A stretch of 8,936 nucleotides of DNA, from contig VAZL01000188.1 in the NCBI GenBank assembly GCA_005883445.1, forward strand, positions 1-8,936. The letters run 5' to 3'. This stretch comes from Alphaproteobacteria bacterium (GTDB lineage Bacteria > Pseudomonadota > Alphaproteobacteria > Rhizobiales > Xanthobacteraceae). The position numbers and the translations under genes are program-made. The notes beneath the pieces are model-generated. The model did not search any database, was not told the DNA's origin, and saw only the letters and a program-made list of their open reading frames with translations. Positions 5,516-8,936 of the stretch are shown one piece after another; the first letter of the stretch is position 1, and each line of letters opens with the position of its first letter.

Positions 5516-7258
5516 CTAGGAACCAGATGGCTGGCGATTGGAAATAACCGGTAGCAAGAGGTGCGATGGCCGTTGCGCGTCGTGATAGATCTGGTGGGTT
5601 ACCGTCTCGCTGCGGCAAATATGATACGGAATGTACTCCACATTGGTCATGGCCCCGGTCCCTGTCGGCACGTCCATGCTCGTAATATCCAGGCAGATTC
5701 GATGCCCAGCCTTGAACAGGTTGGCAGTCGCCAAAATTTGGATTTTATATTCGTAGACTTCGCCCGGTTTCACTGGCTCAATTGACGATTGCGCTAATTT
5801 GTGAAAAGGCGCGCCGGGTCTCGATCGGTTTTCATCGACAGCTCGGTAGGAAGCCTTGAGCCACCCGCGTGTAAGTTCCCGTTCGTGCAGGTCGGCCGGA
5901 GGTGACCGTTCGCCCTCCCGTGCCGTTTGTACCGATACATCGGGCCCGACGTCCTTCAGGATCACGATCCAGTTCGTGTCCTCCTTGTCGATTGCAGCAT
6001 AGATCGTGAGAGAGATTGGCCCCACGACCTGCAGGTCACGCGCAAGCGGATCGGTCATGTAGCGAAGACGTTCCACCTTGGTTGTCTTCTTGAGCGGCAT
6101 CTGGGTGAAAACGTCGGGCTCAAGCGCGGCTGCACCGGCCAGTCCTGCCGCGACAGGCTCGTCCTCCGACAGCCGACCCCAATCGCAGAGATAAAATCTC
6201 ACCCACTTCGTGTCGGGCAACGGCCAATCGGCGGCGGTCCGCCACTCGTTGGCCCCCATGAGCCAGTAGCGCACCGGCTCCTCGTGCATAACGCCGTTGT
6301 CGATGCCCTTGAGCCAGTGATCGTACCAGCGGATTATCTCGTCATGTAATTGGTGGAACGGCCTTTCTAGGTGCGCAGGCCCTGTAAACAGCAGCTTCTT
6401 GGGAGCGTCGATGTTCCGAAAATAGTTCTGGGCGCCTAACCAGTGCAGCTTGTAGGTGTACGCGTATGCGCCGGATCCCGTGTAAAAAGGTATTTTAATT
6501 TTCCGAAATCGAGCCTCCGCTCTTTCGATCGCATCTTCCGGTTCCCACGGTGCGATCATGGAGAGAAACATGATGAATGTTCTCTGCCCTTTCTGCGTCA
6601 AGATGTTGAAGAGGTTCTGGTACATCTTGAAGTCAGGATTGGCCATGGCCGCTTTCCACAGTTCTTCCTGCTCCCGGGGCAGCGGTTCGGGCACTCCGCG
6701 GGCCTCGTGAACCGTGCTGAAGACATCGAGAAGATAGGGAAACGCGTGCAAGACGCCGCCCGGGTAAAAGTCCCGAAAGCCGAACATGCCTCCGTAGGCG
6801 CTGCAGGCGTCATAAGGGAAGATGGCCTTGAGCGCCGGATGGGCCTGTTCGGCGGCGCGCCATTGCTCGCCCGCATAGCCTGAGATGCCGACCATCCCAA
6901 CGTTTCCGTCGCACCAAGGCTGGTGGGTGATCCACTCGATGGTGTCGTAGTGATCGGTATCCTCGTGGCCGTAATGGCCTTCTGATTTCCCCGATCCGCG
7001 CGGCTGAGCAATCACGTGGGCATATCCGTTTGCGACAAACCGTCTGGTGTTGCCGGCCTCGATCGGACCGAACCATAGCGGCGCGTGCGCTGGTTGGGGC
7101 GGCAGCACGTCAGCAACGTCCGGTCCCTGCATATCCTTGTTGTGAAGTGCGGCCGCATAGAGAACCGGATAGCGCCCGGGCTTGTCCGGCCTGTACACAT
7201 CCAGCGCCAGCCGTGTGCCGTCGCGCATAGCCACGAAGATGTCGCGCTCTTCGATCAT
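5516..7258 (-). CDS. CocE/NonD-family (X-Pro dipeptidyl-peptidase S15) alpha/beta hydrolase
   Basis: A serine hydrolase of the cocaine-esterase / glutaryl-7-ACA acylase type, expected to cleave an ester or amide. From the ATG at 7258 it has 580 residues, a normal family length. MRDGTRLALDVYRPD opens the domain, followed by QPRGSGKSEG and the nucleophile elbow GMVGISGYAG with Ser126 (Ser162 from the upstream GTG). The lid is helical, and the predicted catalytic His is in GPAHLERPFHQLH. The last third, from about residue 345, is the jelly-roll PepX_C domain. The usual catalytic-acid motif GWYD reads GAYA here, so the Asp is absent at that place. No signal peptide is seen. I chose 7258 because homology starts there and GGAG sits 5 bases before it. 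A GTG at 7366 in the same frame would add 36 residues. Its stop overlaps the ribosome site of the next gene, so it heads the operon. Confidence 0.88.
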   Translation of the reverse strand: MIEERDIFVAMRDGTRLALDVYRPDKPGRYPVLYAAALHNKDMQGPDVADVLPPQPAHAPLWFGPIEAGNTRRFVANGYAHVIAQPRGSGKSEGHYGHEDTDHYDTIEWITHQPWCDGNVGMVGISGYAGEQWRAAEQAHPALKAIFPYDACSAYGGMFGFRDFYPGGVLHAFPYLLDVFSTVHEARGVPEPLPREQEELWKAAMANPDFKMYQNLFNILTQKGQRTFIMFLSMIAPWEPEDAIERAEARFRKIKIPFYTGSGAYAYTYKLHWLGAQNYFRNIDAPKKLLFTGPAHLERPFHQLHDEIIRWYDHWLKGIDNGVMHEEPVRYWLMGANEWRTAADWPLPDTKWVRFYLCDWGRLSEDEPVAAGLAGAAALEPDVFTQMPLKKTTKVERLRYMTDPLARDLQVVGPISLTIYAAIDKEDTNWIVILKDVGPDVSVQTAREGERSPPADLHERELTRGWLKASYRAVDENRSRPGAPFHKLAQSSIEPVKPGEVYEYKIQILATANLFKAGHRICLDITSMDVPTGTGAMTNVEYIPYHICRSETVTHQIYHDAQRPSHLLLPVISNRQPSGS

Positions 7259-7394
7259 TTCCGCTCCGCTATGTCGCCCTTCGGAGCGAGACTCGACCGG
7301 GCCGCTAATTTCTTCACATTCAGCATGTGCTCGTGAGAAACGCCGGACCATTTCCTGCGAGATCACCGGCAGCGCATCCGTCCCTTGTTCCTTA

Positions 7395-7412
7395 ACTTTA
7401 CGATCGTAAAGT
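7395..7412. promoter_or_regulatory. Perfect 18-bp palindromic operator
   Basis: ACTTTACGATCGTAAAGT is identical to its reverse complement over all 18 bases. It overlaps the -10 region of the promoter for the hydrolase operon. Size and symmetry are typical of TetR-family operators, and a TetR gene lies in the same transcription block. I found no second copy in the window. Binding by that protein is inference. Confidence 0.65.
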
Positions 7413-7436
7413 ATAATATCTTGCCCGATCGTGCAA
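7408..7436 (-). promoter_or_regulatory. Probable sigma-70-type promoter of the hydrolase operon
   Basis: In an otherwise GC-rich stretch, the minus strand shows TTGCAC (7436-7431) and an AT-rich block. A -10 could be TACTTT (7413-7408, 17-base spacer) or TATACT (7415-7410, 15-base spacer). Transcription would start near 7400, inside the palindrome, giving a leader of about 140 bases to the ATG at 7258 or about 35 to the GTG at 7366. Confidence 0.5.
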
Positions 7437-7600
7437 CCCCCCGGACGGCTCGACCTGTACGCCGACGCGGGTATGGAGCAAGTCCGCGAGCTACTTCAAC
7501 GTCGATGAGTGGCTTGCCTGTGGCCGCCCGTCACATTCGAACTGGTTCCCGAGGAATCCTTGTCGGCCTATCGCGGCCGCGAGCTATTGAAGAGCAACCA

Positions 7601-8539
7601 TCAACGAGGGAGCTTACTGCGCAGCGCCGCCACCGTTTCCAGATGCCGTTCGTGGTCTCCGGCGAAGCGCAGCACAAGATGAGTGGCGCCGGCCCGTGCA
7701 TAGCCTTGCAACCATTCTGCCAAGCCGCCGTTCGGACCGGCATAGCAAGCCTGCCGGCTACGCATCACGGCAGCGGGTTGGCCATAATATTGTTCGAGAT
7801 AAGCGTTGAGCCGTTCGTTGGCACGGTTGCGGTCCTCATCGGTAATCACCGTCACATACATGGCGCCGGTCAGCGCGTTCGGATCGCGCCCCGCCGTGCG
7901 AGCGATTTCCTTGACCTCGTTCCATGAGCGAGCCCATTGGTCAGCATCCGGCGCGATGGGCAACCAGCCGTCGAAGAAGCGACCGGCGCGATCGAGGCTT
8001 GCGGGCAACGAGCCGCCGATCCAGATCGGGGGCCCGCCTTGACGATATGGTGTCGGGCCAAGGATGCCGTGCTCGACTTTCCACCGGCCGTCCCAATCGA
8101 CCGGTTTCCCGCTCCACAGCAAACGGGCGAGCCGCAGACCTTCGAGCAAGCGGCCGACACGTTTTTCGAAAGGCACACCGGCTGCAGTGAACTCCTGGCG
8201 GATATTCGGCACATCGGCAGCGATGCCAACGCCAAGTATAAGACGACCTTCCGCGACCTGATCGAGAGTCGCCACCTGGTGTGCCAGAAGGACTGGATTG
8301 CGTAGCGCCGGCAGCAAGACGGCGGTGCCAACATCTACGCGGCGCACGCGGCTTGCCACCGCAGCCAGCAACGTCAATGGCTCATGGCGCGGGCGCGCCA
8401 GGAGCGAGTCACCGGCCCAGACGGAATCGAAGCCCAGGCGCTCAGCTCGCTCAGCCAATTCCAGCAGCGACGACGCCTGTGGTTGTCCTGCCATGACGCG
8501 CTCCCGCGTCGGCAGCAAATATCCGATACGAATGGACAT
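7601..8539 (-). CDS. LLM-class (luciferase-like) flavin-dependent oxidoreductase
   Basis: A 312-residue TIM-barrel enzyme of the bacterial-luciferase superfamily, using FMN or F420. It is expected to oxidise or monooxygenate a small organic substrate. Family marks in order: the N-terminal strand MSIRIGYLLPT, the LAERAERLGFDSVWAGDS helix-strand, LTLLAAVASRV..VDVGTAV, LDQVAEGRLILGVG, the PPIWIGGS strand, and the closing GATHLVLRF. No truncation is seen. I chose the ATG at 8539 because the family starts there and GGAGA lies at a good distance (8546-8550). An in-frame start at 8638 would add 33 residues without family likeness. It lies about 190 bp upstream of the hydrolase promoter and is probably transcribed separately. 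Flavin versus F420 cannot be decided from sequence alone. Confidence 0.9.
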   Translation of the reverse strand: MSIRIGYLLPTRERVMAGQPQASSLLELAERAERLGFDSVWAGDSLLARPRHEPLTLLAAVASRVRRVDVGTAVLLPALRNPVLLAHQVATLDQVAEGRLILGVGIAADVPNIRQEFTAAGVPFEKRVGRLLEGLRLARLLWSGKPVDWDGRWKVEHGILGPTPYRQGGPPIWIGGSLPASLDRAGRFFDGWLPIAPDADQWARSWNEVKEIARTAGRDPNALTGAMYVTVITDEDRNRANERLNAYLEQYYGQPAAVMRSRQACYAGPNGGLAEWLQGYARAGATHLVLRFAGDHERHLETVAALRSKLPR

Positions 8540-8673
8540 GGCGTTCTCCGCTCCCTGAATGCTGTCTGCTTGAAGAGCACGGGACATGATATTCTGCCTG
8601 CCCGCGCGAATCCGACTGATGGAATTTTTGGAAACCACCGGTCAGGAGAGAAGATACGCCGCTCCCGCGCTCC

Positions 8674-8936
8674 TTACCGCGCGCGCAGTGCTACGAGCGC
8701 ATCGAATACCACCCGGTCGATCTCCAGGCCCGCGCGGAGTGCGCGCGCGCGAGAGCGAAATGCGCGTTCGGACGGAATGCGGATGTCATCGACGCCGGGC
8801 TGCCGTGGTGTCGCCTTGATGCGCTCGATCAGGTGCGTCACCTGGCGCTCGAATGTGTCGGCTGGCCCAAAGAGGTCGGGTCGGAAGGCGACGAACAGAT
8901 AGCCGTAGTCGCTCTCGGCATCCAAGCCAGAACCGG
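8674..8936 (-). CDS. C-terminal end of Ldh-family (malate/L-lactate dehydrogenase type) oxidoreductase, partial
   Basis: The frame is open through the right edge of the window, so only the last 87 or so codons are visible, ending at the TAA 8674-8676. The segment GYLFVAFRPDLFGP..TFERQVTHLIERIKATPRQPGVDDIRIPSERA resembles the C-terminal part of the NAD(P)-dependent Ldh_2 family, which includes ureidoglycolate, sulfolactate and 2,3-diketogulonate reductases. It reads as part of a larger protein, not as a small gene starting at a TTG or ATG near 8925. The catalytic residues lie outside the window. It is co-directional with the LLM gene, 134 bp upstream of it, and may share its transcript. An alternative is a degraded fragment, which the missing 5' part would settle. 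Confidence 0.7.
   Translation of the reverse strand, partial: GSGLDAESDYGYLFVAFRPDLFGPADTFERQVTHLIERIKATPRQPGVDDIRIPSERAFRSRARALRAGLEIDRVVFDALVALRAR

Noticed and set aside
7385..7927. Plus-strand open frame of 180 residues in the gap before the LLM gene
   Set aside because: Half of it is antisense to the LLM gene, and it begins inside the operator. The composition is not protein-like. The 7437-7600 gap shows no recognisable gene in any frame.

Overview
The window looks like accessory DNA from a high-GC alphaproteobacterium. Bradyrhizobium or a close relative is my best guess, from codon use, gene families and a repeat-like scrap at the left edge; no rRNA or marker gene is present to prove it. 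Every non-mobile gene lies on the minus strand, so transcription runs right to left.

Left end (1-1140): a 1036-bp IS481-family insertion sequence (75-1110) with imperfect 23-bp terminal inverted repeats and a 6-bp target duplication GCTAGG. It sits in the middle of an older palindrome whose arms survive on both sides. Its transposase is broken by a one-base insertion, and the transposase stop codon lies in the duplicated target rather than in the element. Positions 1116-1281 hold a small hairpin and no gene.

Middle (1282-7436): a minus-strand block read in the order CocE/NonD-type alpha/beta hydrolase, enoyl-CoA hydratase-like protein, exported tandem NTF2/SnoaL-like protein, TetR regulator, 2-hydroxyacyl-CoA lyase-like ThDP enzyme. 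The first three are separated by only 9 bp each and form a clear operon. Upstream is an AT-rich promoter overlaid by a perfect 18-bp palindrome, a natural operator for the TetR protein. The gene set suggests an inducible catabolic operon: hydrolysis of an ester or amide, CoA-linked processing, then cleavage of a 2-hydroxyacyl-CoA. The substrate cannot be told from sequence. Both CoA-dependent enzymes are broken by internal, frame-destroying deletions of roughly 70-105 bp, so as assembled the pathway is decayed.

Right end (7437-8936): 7437-7600 has no gene I can recognise. Then come an intact luciferase-like (LLM) flavin-dependent oxidoreductase and the C-terminal end of an Ldh-family (malate/L-lactate dehydrogenase type) oxidoreductase that runs off the right edge.

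I found no CRISPR array, tRNA, rRNA, phage gene or defence system. The main interest is the structure of the IS target, the paired deletions in the two CoA enzymes, and the operator/promoter architecture.
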